Assembly: GCA_900541205.1 (NCBI GenBank)
Contig: UQIV01000013.1
Location: 1 to 64,000 of the forward strand
Direction of reading: 5' to 3'
Length of the DNA stretch: 64,000 nucleotides
From: an uncultured Collinsella sp.
Lineage (GTDB): Bacteria; Actinomycetota; Coriobacteriia; Coriobacteriales; Coriobacteriaceae
In this document: in pieces, positions 7,449 to 18,200 of the stretch
How positions within the stretch are numbered: position 1 is the stretch's first letter
Layout of the letters: each line of letters starts with the position of its first letter
Made by a program: the position numbers and the translations under genes
The notes under the pieces: generated by a model
Database searches by the model: none
What the model was told of the DNA's origin: nothing
The model's input: only the letters and a program-made list of their open reading frames with translations

Positions 7449-10400
7449 ATGGATCTTTCGACTTTGATGCCGCAACAACTGCAGATCGTCAAAACGCTCG
7501 ACCGTCCGCTGTTTGTCTCGGCGGGTGCCGGTTCGGGCAAGACCTTTACCCTCACGCGCCGCATCGTCTACGCGCTCTCGCCCGAATCCGGTCCGTTCGT
7601 CGAGCATCTGGACCAGGTGCTCGCCATTACCTTTACCAAAGATGCCGCGGCCGAGATCCGTGACCGCGTGCGCCGCGCGCTCATCGACGAGGGCATGGAC
7701 GAGGAAGCCCTGACCGTCGACGATGCGTGGATCTCGACCATTCACGGCATGTGCTCGCGCATCCTGCGCGCACACGCGTTGGAGCTGGGCATCGATCCCG
7801 AGTTCACGGTGCTCACCGATACCGACGAGCTTATGGACCAGGCTGTTGAGCATGTGCTGGCCCGCGCGACGGCGCCCGATGCCGCCCCCGAGCTCGCCGC
7901 TTCGCTTAAAAGCCTCTACGCCTGGTATCCCATGGCGGGCGAGGGTGGCCCCTTTGGCGCCGGCACGACCATCAAGGGTCTGGTGCGCGACCTGCTGGAG
8001 CTCTCGAGCCAGCTGCCGGGCGGCATGGACGACGTGCGCGTGGCGCGCGGCCAGGCCGACACTTCGGCCCTTGCCGACGCCTATCGTGCGGCGTTGGGTG
8101 CGAGCAAGGCCGCGACCGAGAAAGCGCAGGTGGCGCTCGATGCCATCAATGCGTTCGAGGCGAGCGGCAAGACCATGGCCGATGCGGCGCGCCTCATGAT
8201 GTCGTGCACCATGCCGCGCGCGAGCAAGGCATTCCCCAAGGAGCAGGTCGAACTGCTCAAGGCCGAGGCCGCCGATGCGTTTATCAATATCGTGCTTGCC
8301 TGCGGTGGCCCGGCGCTCGATGCACTGGTGGGCCTGGCCCGTTCCGTGGAGGCCGAGTATCGCGCGCTGAAGACTGCCCAGTCTGCCCTCGACAACAACG
8401 ACCTGCTGCGCATGGCCTACGAGGCCCTGCGCGATTACCCGGCCATCCGAGCGGCATACGAGGGCCGCTTTAAGATGGTCATGATCGACGAGTTCCAGGA
8501 TACCGACCAGATGCAGGTCGATTTGATTCGCTATCTGACGGGTGCGGGGGAGCGCGCGTTGTGTACCGTGGGCGATGCGCAGCAGTCCATCTATCGCTTC
8601 CGTGGCGCCGAGGTCGAGGTGTTCCGTCGCCAGGAGCGCAAAGTGGGATCGGCGGCGTCCGAGACGGTCGCCACGCCGGATGTCCCCACCGGCGAGCTCG
8701 TCAAACTCGTGCGCAACTTCCGCAGCCACGACGAGGTGCTGCGCTATGTGGCCCGCGTCTTTGATGGCGACGACGGCGGCCTGATGCAGGGCTTTTTGGA
8801 CCTTGAGGCAAGCGACGGCCGCAAGGACACGCTGGTGGCAGACGCCTCGCGTCGCCAGGCCCTCTTTGTTGCCGGCGGCAGTACGCAGGAGCGCACACAG
8901 GCCAAGGGCCGTGCGATCGCCGAGCGATTCCGCGCGCTTGCCGATGCCGGCCAGCCCCAGGGCGGCATGGTGCTGCTGCTGGGCCGCATGACCAACGCAG
9001 ACGTCTACGCACAGGCCTTCCGTGACCAGGGGCTCGACTGCGTCATCGCGGGCGGCTCGGTCTTTGCCCAAGCCGCCGAGGTGCAGACAGTGCGCGCTCT
9101 GGTCTGCGCGCTCGCCAACCCGGCCGATACGGCGCAGGGCCTTATGCCGCTGCTGGCATCGCCGATGTTTGCACTCGGCGCCCAGGAGTTTTTGGCGCTG
9201 GCGACCAAGCTCGATAGCGAGACAGGGGAGACCTCGCGCCGGAATATCGACGTGGGCATCATGAGTGATTTCGACGTGCCGGGTTTGCAAGACTTGCCGC
9301 TCGTGACGCGCGCCCGCGAGGTGCTGCGCTATGCGCTTCGTCGTGTGGGTCGCGATTCGTTCGCCGCCATCGCGCGCGATGTGGTCAACGCCTCCGGCTG
9401 GTTCGTGCGTCTGGCGCAGCGTGGTCCCGAGGGCAAGGCCATCGCCGCCAACGTGCTCAAGGCGCTCGATGCCGTGGCTGAGGCGGAGGCCGAGTTCGGC
9501 AACTCGCCGCGTTCCATCGCGCTGGCCTTCGACCGCTTCTTGGCGGGCAAGGAGGCCCCGGGCGCCCTGAACGAGGAGGGCGACGGCGCGGTACGCATCA
9601 TGACGGTGCACGCCTCCAAGGGTCTGGAATATCCGGTCGTGGCGGTCGCCGAGTGCTTTGGCGTGCGTAAGTCCTCGGGTGTGGCACAGATGGGTCGCGT
9701 CGAGGGCGGAGCGCAGGTCGTGGCGCTGCCGGCACGCTTCGACGGCGTTAAGCTCGCCGACGGAACCTTTGTGAAGGGCGACGATGTCAAAAAGCAGCTT
9801 GAGCATGCGTTTAAGGGCAAGGGCACGTCGCTGTGGCTGCCGCCGGAGCTCATGGAGGACGTCTGCGCGACGGGTTCTCCCGCCGAGGCATTTGCTCGCC
9901 TGCGCAACGACGACCTGCAGCTTTCGCTCGAGGAGCGGGCCCGCTTGCTGTATGTTGCCATGACACGTGCGCGCGAGCTGGTGATTTTGGCGATGGATGC
10001 CGGCGTGAGCCGTGGCAAGGTGACGGCGCCGACCTTCGACGTCGAGACCGATCTGACCTACGACGTGCTGCGCCGTATTTTGCCGACCGACGCTCTGGAC
10101 ATGCCACAGCTCGATGCCGACCGCCTGGCGTTCGACAACTCCCAGCCGGGCGACTACGAGCTCATTTCGCTCGCGGACTTTACCTTTGGCGAGCAGGCGT
10201 TTGAGGCCAACGCTTCACTGGATGCCGAGGGCAGACTCGTTCGTGGTGATGCGGAGCCGGAGGGTGCCGGTGCAGATGCCCGCGCCGCCGTCCCCGGTCC
10301 TGCCGACCCCGAGCCCGATGCGTTTGAGCTCGTGTATCCCCAGGCAGTGGGCGTGCGCATGGGCATCTGTCCGTATCCGATGCGTGATTCGTATAGCTAC

Positions 10401-11078
10401 TCGTCAATCGCCGCGGCACTGCATGCCGAGTCCGAGGACCGTGCCGCCGAGGCTCGTGTTCCCATGGACGAGTCCGGTGATGATGCAGAGTCGGATGGCT
10501 CGGAGATGACGGATGCAGACGTGGCCGCTGTCGAGCCCGTCGGCAACCCCATGGCGCTGGGCTCGGCCTTCCACGCTGCCTGCCAGTGGCTCATCGAGAT
10601 GGGTGCCGATGCGCTGCCCGCTGAGCGTGCCGATGCGCTGGCGCGCCAGTGGCGCCTGACGCCGGAGCAGCGCGAACGCTTCGACGTTGCCCTGGACCGC
10701 TGGCTCAAGTCGGCTGTTCGTGCCGACCTGCTCGCGTGGCCGTGCGTTCGCGCCGAGGTGCCGTTCTTTTCGCTGGGCTGCGAGGACGAGGACATCGCCC
10801 GCTACGGTGCATATGCCGAAGGCGCCATCGACGCTTTGGCGACGAACCCGGCGGATTCGTCACGCGCGCTGGTCATCGACTACAAGACGGGCGGCACACC
10901 GGACGAGACGCCGGAACAGCTGCAGGAGAAGCACGCCCTGCAGGCGCGCGTCTACGCTGATGTTTTGCACAAGGCGGGCTTTGAGGCCGTGACCGTCAAG
11001 TTCGTCCGCGTTGAGCAGGCGAATCCAGCCATCTTCGTCGAACCCGCCGAACCTCAAGTGGTCATCTACAACCTCTAA
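7449..11078 (+). CDS. AddA-like UvrD-family helicase/nuclease
   Basis: A 1209-aa protein with all superfamily 1 helicase motifs in order: Walker A AGAGSGKT (K31), Walker B/motif II MIDEFQDTD, motif III GDAQQSIYRFRG, motif V TVHASKGLEYP and motif VI LLYVAMTRAREL. A C-terminal PD-(D/E)XK nuclease follows (EGAIDAL, LVIDYKTG, QARVYADVL) and looks intact. This is the AddA/RecB architecture: it unwinds and degrades broken DNA ends for RecA loading. AAGGAGG lies 12 bases before the ATG at 7449. Between motifs VI and the nuclease is an acidic insert (about residues 930-1030). It works with the gene before it. Confidence 0.92.
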   Translation: MDLSTLMPQQLQIVKTLDRPLFVSAGAGSGKTFTLTRRIVYALSPESGPFVEHLDQVLAITFTKDAAAEIRDRVRRALIDEGMDEEALTVDDAWISTIHGMCSRILRAHALELGIDPEFTVLTDTDELMDQAVEHVLARATAPDAAPELAASLKSLYAWYPMAGEGGPFGAGTTIKGLVRDLLELSSQLPGGMDDVRVARGQADTSALADAYRAALGASKAATEKAQVALDAINAFEASGKTMADAARLMMSCTMPRASKAFPKEQVELLKAEAADAFINIVLACGGPALDALVGLARSVEAEYRALKTAQSALDNNDLLRMAYEALRDYPAIRAAYEGRFKMVMIDEFQDTDQMQVDLIRYLTGAGERALCTVGDAQQSIYRFRGAEVEVFRRQERKVGSAASETVATPDVPTGELVKLVRNFRSHDEVLRYVARVFDGDDGGLMQGFLDLEASDGRKDTLVADASRRQALFVAGGSTQERTQAKGRAIAERFRALADAGQPQGGMVLLLGRMTNADVYAQAFRDQGLDCVIAGGSVFAQAAEVQTVRALVCALANPADTAQGLMPLLASPMFALGAQEFLALATKLDSETGETSRRNIDVGIMSDFDVPGLQDLPLVTRAREVLRYALRRVGRDSFAAIARDVVNASGWFVRLAQRGPEGKAIAANVLKALDAVAEAEAEFGNSPRSIALAFDRFLAGKEAPGALNEEGDGAVRIMTVHASKGLEYPVVAVAECFGVRKSSGVAQMGRVEGGAQVVALPARFDGVKLADGTFVKGDDVKKQLEHAFKGKGTSLWLPPELMEDVCATGSPAEAFARLRNDDLQLSLEERARLLYVAMTRARELVILAMDAGVSRGKVTAPTFDVETDLTYDVLRRILPTDALDMPQLDADRLAFDNSQPGDYELISLADFTFGEQAFEANASLDAEGRLVRGDAEPEGAGADARAAVPGPADPEPDAFELVYPQAVGVRMGICPYPMRDSYSYSSIAAALHAESEDRAAEARVPMDESGDDAESDGSEMTDADVAAVEPVGNPMALGSAFHAACQWLIEMGADALPAERADALARQWRLTPEQRERFDVALDRWLKSAVRADLLAWPCVRAEVPFFSLGCEDEDIARYGAYAEGAIDALATNPADSSRALVIDYKTGGTPDETPEQLQEKHALQARVYADVLHKAGFEAVTVKFVRVEQANPAIFVEPAEPQVVIYNL

Positions 11079-11090
11079 CCCTCAACAACG

Positions 11091-11151
11091 TGCGGTGGAA
11101 TAGTTCCTGTATTGCGGCCCAGGTGGCCCAGGCGGGAACTATTTCACCGCA
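11091..11151. repeat. long hairpin after the AddA-like gene
   Basis: A 17-bp stem with one mismatch (TGCGGTGGAATAGTTCC / GGAACTATTTCACCGCA) around a 27-base GC-rich loop. No T-run follows, so termination is uncertain. The right arm with flank (11139-11154) is repeated exactly at 99-114, so this is a dispersed repeat family. Confidence 0.6.
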
Positions 11152-11253
11152 ACTGCAAGAGGAGCCGTGTGGGTTTGGCTAGGTTCGGGTGCTGTCCGTG
11201 CCGTGGGGTAAAATCGTTCAGTCAGAACACGAACCCGCATCGGAGCTCATCAC

Positions 11254-14200
11254 ATGGCATTCGTCCATCTGCACAATCACACTGTTTTCTCCATGCTCGA
11301 CGGCGCAACCCGTATCCAGGATATGGTCAACCGTGCCGTTGAGCTTGGCATGCCCGCCGTGGCCATTACCGACCACGGCTACATGTACGGCGTACCCGAC
11401 CTGGCGCTGGCCTGCGACGCCGTCAACCACAACACGCCCGAGTACAAAACGTGGAGCCACGACAAGGCCTTCTTGGAAAAGGACCGCCGCGACGAGCTGG
11501 TGGAGCCCGACCCCGAGGCAAACCCGCGCGAGCATGCCCAGTATGTGAAGGACATGGCCATGTGGGACGAGAAGGGCAACATCGACGAGCTCAAGCCGCC
11601 CCTGGTCATCAAGCCCATCTTTGGCTGCGAGGTTTACTTTACGCCGGACGAGACGCTCGCCCGCGACCACAAGCCCGAGCTCTACCACATGATTCTTCTG
11701 GCCAAGGACCAGGAGGGCTACGTTAACCTGATGCAGACGGTCTCTGAGGCCGCCGTACAGGGATTTTACTACAAGCCCCGCGTGACGCTCGACAACCTGC
11801 GCCGCCACGCCAAGGGCATGATCTGCACGAGCGCCTGCATCGCGGGCATCATTCCCAAGTACATCGACCGCGGTGACATGGAGGGCGCCATTAAATGGGC
11901 CGAGACCTTCCGCGACACCTTCGACCCCGGCGACTTCTACATCGAGATCCAGGAGCACGGCATCACCACCGACAACGGCCTGACCGACGAGCAGATGGAC
12001 CGCACGCTCATCGATATCGCCAAGCAGGTGGGTGTCAAGGTCATCGCCACCAACGACTTCCACTACCTGCGCCGCGAGGACGCGCCCGTGCAGGACGTCA
12101 TTATGTGCATCGGCATGAACGCCAAGGTCGACGACCCCAACCGCATGCGCATGACCGGCTCGGAGTTTTACATGAAGACCGAGGAGGAGATGCGGGCGAT
12201 GTTCCCGTATTGCCCCGAGGCCTGCGACAACACGCTCGAGATCGCCGACAAGTGCTACGTCGAGCTCGACTGGGACTCCATCATCCTGCCGCGCTTCCCG
12301 CTGCTCGATCCCGGCGAGACGCACGAGAGCCAGTTCCGCCGCGAGTGCGAGAAGGGCCTGCGCCAACACTACGGTGACGACTGGGCCACGCGCGAGATTG
12401 GCGGCGTCAACATCAAAGAGCGCTTTGAGTACGAATACAAGGTCATCTGCGACAAGGGTTTTGCCGCCTACTTTTTGATCGTCGCCGAGTACGTGCAATG
12501 GGCCAAGGACAACGGTATCGGCGTCGGCCCCGGCCGTGGCTCGGCCGCCGGCGCTATCGTCGCCTACGCCATGAACATCACCGCGTTCGACCCGCTCGAG
12601 AACGGCCTGATGTTCGAGAGGTTTCTGTCCCCGCAGCGTACCGAGATGCCCGATATCGATATGGACTTCGACGATGAGCGGCGCCTCGAGGTCGTGGAGC
12701 ACGTTCGCCAGCTCTACGGCCCCGAGAAGGTCACCCACGTCATCACCTACTCGACCATTAAGGCCAAGCAGGCCATCAACGACGCCGCGCGCGTTCTGGA
12801 CTACCCGGTCTACATGGGCCAGCGCCTGTCCAAGATGGTCTCGAGCGACCCCAAGGTCAAGCTCAAGCAGGTGCTCGAAAAGCAACCCGGCAAAGAGGAT
12901 CTGTTTAACCCCGATTTTGCCGAGGCCTATAAAAAGGACGACGACGCCCGCCGCATCATCGACACGGCGCTCTCGATTGAGGGCCTCACCCGTGGCGAGG
13001 GCGTGCACGCGTGCGCCGTTCTAATCTGCCGCGACCCCGTCAACGAGCACGTGCCCACCAAGCTCGACACCAAGGGCGGCGTCGAGATTACCCAGTACGA
13101 GGGCCATACCGTCGCCGACATGGGCCTACTCAAGATGGACTTCCTGGGCCTGCGTACGCTGACGGTTATCTCCAAGGCCAAGGCCAACATCAAAAAGAAC
13201 TTCGGCATCGACATCAAAGAGGAAGAGATTCCCTTTGACGACCCCGAGATCTTTAAGCTCATGGGCTCCGGTCACACCGCCGGCGTCTTCCAGGTCGAGT
13301 CCGCCGGCATGACGGCCACGATCAAGAACATGAAGCCCACCGAGTACAAGCACGTCGTGGCATTGATCGCCCTGTACCGCCCGGGCCCGCTGGGCGCCGG
13401 CATGGTTTCGTCCTACATCAACCGTATGAACGGCAAGGAGCCGGCCGTCTCCTACGACGACCGTCTGGACGACATCCTGGGCGAAACCTACGGCACTATG
13501 GTCTACCAGGAGCAGGTTATGCTCATCTCCGTCGAGATGTGCGGCTTCTCCAAGGGCGAATCGGACTCGCGTATCCGTAAGCCCGTGGCTAAGAAAAAGA
13601 TCAAGCTGCTCACGTCGACGGTGCTCCACTGGGAGGATGGCTCGGACGAGACCACCTACGACCACTGGATGAACGGCGCTATCAAGAACAACTACACGCG
13701 CGAGGTCGCCCAGAAGATTTGGGACGATGTTCTCGAGTTCGCATCTTACGCCTTCAACAAGTCGCACTCCGCCGGCTATGCCATCCTGGTTATGCAGACG
13801 GCGTGGCTCAAGGCGCACTATCCGCACGAGTACATGGCGGCCGTTCTGACGTCCTATACGGGCAAGACCGACAAGATCGTGCACTACGTCTCGGCGTGCC
13901 GTCATGACGGCATCCCCGTGCTTTCGCCAGATGTCAACGAGTCCGGCACCGAGTTCACGGCTACCAAGGAGGGCGTGCGCTTTGGCCTGGCCGGCATCCG
14001 CGGCGTGGGTACCGGCGTGGCGCAGGCGATTATCGCCGAGCGCGAGGCGGGCGGCCCGTTTAAGACGCTGCACGACTTTGTCGAGCGCGTGGACTCGAGC
14101 CAGGCCAACCGCCGCGTGATCGAATCGCTGATCAAGGCAGGTGCCTTCGACTCCACGGGCTATCCGCGCCGCCAGATGATGCACTTTGTGGACAAGAACA

Positions 14201-15057
14201 ACCCCGAGAACATCATCGACGCCGCGATAAAGCGTCAGAAGGACCGCGCGAGCGGCCAGACCTCGTTCTTCGACATGTTTGGTGATGTTGAGGGCTCGGG
14301 TTTCGAGGTCAGCGTGCCCGATCCGGACGGCCAGGAATGGGACCGCCACCTCAAGCTGAGCCAGGAGAAGGAGGTTCTGGGCATCTATGTCTCGGACCAC
14401 CCGCTGCGTCCGTTTGAGTATGCGCTCAGCAAAGCGCGCGACTTTTCGTTCTCGCAGATCGACACCGGCTACGAAGTTCAGAATCCTACGGGCGGCACCA
14501 TCAACCAGGAGATTCCCGAGGGCAAAGCACTGTGGTGGGCCGGCATGGTCTCGAGCGTGTCCAAGCGTGTGACCAAAAACGGCGACCCCATGGGAATCGT
14601 GCAGCTCGAGGACATGGAAGGCGAGGCCACCGTCGTCGTGTTCCCCAAAACCTATAAAGAGGCCGAGGGGTACCTGTACGGCGAGGTCGATCCCGAGACC
14701 GGCGCGCAGCTGTCCGACGCCTTTGTACGCATCAAGGGCAAGCTCGAGCGCTCGGACCGCGGCGACCAGATCATCGCGCAGGAAATCGTGCCGCTGGAGC
14801 TCAACGAGGAGAACAACAAGCCTAAGGTGTTTGAGGTCATGGTGCCCAACAGCCGCTTTAGCCAGGGCAATATGGCGCGCCTGGCCACGGTGCTCACCAC
14901 TAACCCGGGCGGCGACCGCGTGGAGATCTTTATCGAGCAGGTGGACGGACGCGTGCTGCGCGCCGAGGTGCCTGCCAAGGTCAACGCGCGCTCGATTCCG
15001 CTGCTGGCCGAGGCCAAGGCCATTGTGGGTAACCAGGGCAGAGTGACGGTGATCTAG
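11254..15057 (+). CDS. dnaE: DNA polymerase III alpha subunit
   Basis: The 1267-aa replicative polymerase. An N-terminal PHP domain opens with FVHLHNHTVFSMLDG, and the palm motif PDIDMDFDDERR carries catalytic aspartates; GPGRGSAAG and NKSHSAGYA are further family marks. A helix-hairpin-helix region (GLAGIRGVGTGVAQAI) and a C-terminal OB fold (GMVSSVSKRVTKNGDPMG) complete DnaE order. It lacks the PolC exonuclease insertion, as expected for DnaE1. It copies the chromosome at the fork with the sliding clamp. A TAAAAT -10-like element is visible near 11206. It stands alone on the + strand, bounded by hairpins. Confidence 0.97.
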   Translation: MAFVHLHNHTVFSMLDGATRIQDMVNRAVELGMPAVAITDHGYMYGVPDLALACDAVNHNTPEYKTWSHDKAFLEKDRRDELVEPDPEANPREHAQYVKDMAMWDEKGNIDELKPPLVIKPIFGCEVYFTPDETLARDHKPELYHMILLAKDQEGYVNLMQTVSEAAVQGFYYKPRVTLDNLRRHAKGMICTSACIAGIIPKYIDRGDMEGAIKWAETFRDTFDPGDFYIEIQEHGITTDNGLTDEQMDRTLIDIAKQVGVKVIATNDFHYLRREDAPVQDVIMCIGMNAKVDDPNRMRMTGSEFYMKTEEEMRAMFPYCPEACDNTLEIADKCYVELDWDSIILPRFPLLDPGETHESQFRRECEKGLRQHYGDDWATREIGGVNIKERFEYEYKVICDKGFAAYFLIVAEYVQWAKDNGIGVGPGRGSAAGAIVAYAMNITAFDPLENGLMFERFLSPQRTEMPDIDMDFDDERRLEVVEHVRQLYGPEKVTHVITYSTIKAKQAINDAARVLDYPVYMGQRLSKMVSSDPKVKLKQVLEKQPGKEDLFNPDFAEAYKKDDDARRIIDTALSIEGLTRGEGVHACAVLICRDPVNEHVPTKLDTKGGVEITQYEGHTVADMGLLKMDFLGLRTLTVISKAKANIKKNFGIDIKEEEIPFDDPEIFKLMGSGHTAGVFQVESAGMTATIKNMKPTEYKHVVALIALYRPGPLGAGMVSSYINRMNGKEPAVSYDDRLDDILGETYGTMVYQEQVMLISVEMCGFSKGESDSRIRKPVAKKKIKLLTSTVLHWEDGSDETTYDHWMNGAIKNNYTREVAQKIWDDVLEFASYAFNKSHSAGYAILVMQTAWLKAHYPHEYMAAVLTSYTGKTDKIVHYVSACRHDGIPVLSPDVNESGTEFTATKEGVRFGLAGIRGVGTGVAQAIIAEREAGGPFKTLHDFVERVDSSQANRRVIESLIKAGAFDSTGYPRRQMMHFVDKNNPENIIDAAIKRQKDRASGQTSFFDMFGDVEGSGFEVSVPDPDGQEWDRHLKLSQEKEVLGIYVSDHPLRPFEYALSKARDFSFSQIDTGYEVQNPTGGTINQEIPEGKALWWAGMVSSVSKRVTKNGDPMGIVQLEDMEGEATVVVFPKTYKEAEGYLYGEVDPETGAQLSDAFVRIKGKLERSDRGDQIIAQEIVPLELNEENNKPKVFEVMVPNSRFSQGNMARLATVLTTNPGGDRVEIFIEQVDGRVLRAEVPAKVNARSIPLLAEAKAIVGNQGRVTVI

Positions 15058-15073
15058 GGACGGCGTTGCTGAG

Positions 15074-15110
15074 GGGTAGCTAATTTGGGACGGGGCTATT
15101 TTAGCTACCC
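15074..15110. repeat. hairpin with GGGACGGGG loop, left copy of an inverted pair
   Basis: GGGTAGCTAA / TTAGCTACCC stem around a TTTGGGACGGGG loop. The whole unit is repeated inverted at 15164-15201 with 53 bases between, so the pair can also form one long cruciform or transcript hairpin after dnaE. Confidence 0.75.
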
Positions 15111-15163
15111 TTTGACTGACGGCGAATGAGTCGGGGTCGGAATACATCTCAACCGACATATGG

Positions 15164-15201
15164 GGGTAGCTAAAATAGCCCCGTCCCAAATTAGCTATCC
15201 C
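15164..15201. repeat. inverted copy of the hairpin at 15074
   Basis: About 36 of 37 bases match the reverse complement of 15074-15110 (one TAGCTA(C/T)CC difference). The spacer holds its own small GTCGG/CCGAC dyad. It ends 10 bases before the ribosome site of the SNF2 gene. Confidence 0.75.
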
Positions 15202-15221
15202 GGGTGAGATTGGAGGAAGTG

Positions 15222-18200
15222 ATGGCGCAGGGGACGTTTGTGCAGGCGCTCCGGAAAGAGGCGGCGCTGAGCGGCACCTTTATGAAGGGGCGTTCGCTCA
15301 TGCTCAACGGCGCTGTGCTGTCGATTGAGGACAGCGGCTCGCGCTTCTCCAAAAACGTGACGGTCGAGGGCTCGGTGCGCGGCTCGCGCGGCGACCTGTA
15401 CAAGACACACGTGGTGCTCGACATGGACGAGCACGAGGTAATCGACTACGACTGCGATTGCCCCGCTGCCTATCGCTACCCCGGCATGTGCAAGCACGCC
15501 ATCGCCACGGCGCTGGCGTACCTGGACGCCGGCGGCATCGAGCCCGTCGAGGGCCTGCGCACACCGGTTCGCACGTTTACGGCGGCGCCCAAGCAAGCCG
15601 TGCGTCCCGCGTTCGCCGCACCGGCGGTCAACCCTAACTTTCCCTTCCCGGCGCCCGTTCCCACGAGCCCGAGCCTCATGAAGGCGCTCTCCGATCTTTC
15701 GGACGCGCGCATGGATGAGTTGGCGGGCATGCGCCGCAAGCTCGCCGGCGCTGTCGACCCCGATGCCCCCAAGGCGGTGTTGGAGCCCTCGCTGGTGCCG
15801 TACTACAATCCGCTGTTTGCCGACCGCTTTAGCTGGGCGCTCGAGCTTCGCATCCGCTGCGGCTCGGTGTCCTACGTGGTCAAGGATATCGACGGCATGG
15901 CCGCCGCCTACGCGCGCGGGGGCACGTTCTCGTACGGCAAGAAGCTCACGTTTGTCCATGCGCCCGAGGCCTTCGACGAGGTTTCGGTGCGCCTGCTCGA
16001 CCTTGTTGTGGCAACGGTTGTGTATCTGAGCGACATCACGAGTTCGCGTTCGGCGTCGTACGATTTTGCACGCAGCGGCTTTGTCGCCGAGCGTCAGCTG
16101 CCGCTGTCCGAGCATGACATCGTATACATGCTGGACCTGCTGCGTGGCCGGACCATTTCTTTTGAGCCCGCCTGGTCGCGGGGAACGACGACGCATCGTT
16201 CCTACGAGGTAGCGGTTGAGTTGTCGCCGGTGGGGGAGGACGAGGCCTCGGCAAAACAACCACCGCTCCTCGCCGCCAAGATTGCGCCGGCGGCTGGTGG
16301 CAGCTACGATCTGCGCCTGCCCGCCGATATGTACTGCTTTGCCTCGGGCGACGTTGCCTATCTGGTCGACACGCACCGCGCGCGCCGCGCCGATGCGGCG
16401 TTTGCCCAGCATGCCGCACCGTTTCTGTCGCGTCTGCTGCCCTGTCGCACGCCGGTCCATATCGCCGCCGAGCAGGTGGGCGAATTCTGCCGTATGGCAC
16501 TGCCCGTGCTGCGCGAATACACCGACCTCACCGCTCCCGCCGTGCTCGACACCGTGGCGCCCGAGCCGAGCTTTGCCATGGCAATCGGTGTCGACGACGG
16601 TCTCGTGACCTGCAAGATTACGGTAGCCTACGGCGATTGGTCAGCAGATCTCTTTAGCCTGGGTGCTCCGGGAAGCCCCTTCGAAGAACAGCGCCCTGGT
16701 GTGCCGCCGCGCGACGAGATAGCAGAGTTTCGCGTTATGGACACGGCGGCCCTGTATTTCGACTTTTACGAGGGCGGCCTGGCGTTTGAGGAACGCGATG
16801 ACGAGAGCCTGTTCCACTTGCTGACCGAGGGCCTGTCTGCTCTGTCCGAGCTGGGCGAGGTCATGCTCAGCGATCGTCTGCGTCAGATCTCGGTGCGCCC
16901 TGCGCCCAAGCTTTCGGTGCGCGCGACCGTCAAGAGTAACCTGCTCGACGTCGAACTGGGCGCGAGCGGCCTTTCGGCGGCAGACCTTGCCATCTATCTG
17001 GACTCCTACAAGCGCCACCAGACGTTTGCGCGCCTGACGTCCGGCGACATCGTACGCCTGGACGAGAGTGCCCGTGCCGCGTTTGGTCTTGCCGAGGACC
17101 TGGGCGTCGATGCGGTCGACTTGCTCGACGGCGTGTCGCTTCCCGTGTCGAGTACCCTGTTTGTCGATAGCATGCTTGCGCGCACGCCCACGCTCGAGGC
17201 CGATCGCGACGCCGCGTTCCGCCGCACCGTCGAGCGCTTGGATACGCTCGGCAAGATGGACTTTACGGTGCCGGCATCTCTCAAGGCCACGCTACGTGGC
17301 TACCAGGTCGACGGTTACCAGTGGCTCGGCTCGCTCGAGCACCTGGGCCTCGGCGGCATCTTGGCCGACGATATGGGCCTGGGCAAAACGCTGCAGATGA
17401 TCGCACATATCCTGGCGCGCGTGGAAGCGGGGGACGCCAAGCCCACGCTTGTGGTGTGCCCTGCGTCGCTTGTGTACAACTGGACCGCCGAGCTGGATCG
17501 TTTTGCGCCTTCGCTCGACGTGTGCGCCATCGTGGGTGCCAAGGCTCAACGCCGTGTGCAAATCGCTGGCGTGGCCGAGCATAACGTGGTCGTGACGTCG
17601 TATGACCTCATGCGCCGCGATATCGACGAGTATGCCGAGCAGGACTTTGCCCGCGTGGTGCTCGACGAGGCCCAGTACATTAAAAACCCGCTCACGCAGG
17701 TAGCGCGCGCCGCCAAGTGCCTGCCGGCCGGTGTGCGCTTTGCCCTGACGGGCACGCCCATCGAAAACCGCCTGTCCGAGCTCTGGAGCATCTTCGACTT
17801 TTTGATGCCGGGCCTGCTTGGCACGCGCGAGTCGTTTGCTAAGCGCTTTGAGAGCCCGGTCGAGCACGCCGAGGGCGATAGCGCCGCTCGCTTGCAAGCG
17901 CTCGTGTCGCCGTTTGTGCTGCGCCGCGTTAAGGAAGACGTGGTGGCCGACCTGCCCGAGAAGATCGAAGACACCGTCATGGCACAGCTCACCGGCGAGC
18001 AGCGCAAGCTCTACCTGGCCAACCAGGACCGCATCGCCCAGCAGGTGCAGCATCGCGAGGCATCCGAGTTTAAGAAAGACAAGCTCAAGGTGCTCGCCGA
18101 GCTCACCAAGCTGCGCCAGATCTGCTGCGACCCGCATCTACACTACGAGGACTACAAGGCGGGGAGCGCCAAGCTCGACGCTTGTATGGAGCTCGTGCAC

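Noticed and set aside
6081..9806. A 1241-codon open frame on the minus strand opposite the AddAB-like genes
   Set aside because: High-GC codon bias opens antisense frames. The + strand genes have motifs and ribosome sites; this frame has neither.
11207..11235. GTTC-AGTCA-GAAC near the dnaE start as an SOS box
   Set aside because: The order is GTTC...GAAC with a 5-base gap, the reverse of the GAAC-N4-GTTC LexA core.
11218..15189. Long minus-strand open frames opposite dnaE
   Set aside because: Antisense frames of dnaE. No recognisable domains or ribosome sites.
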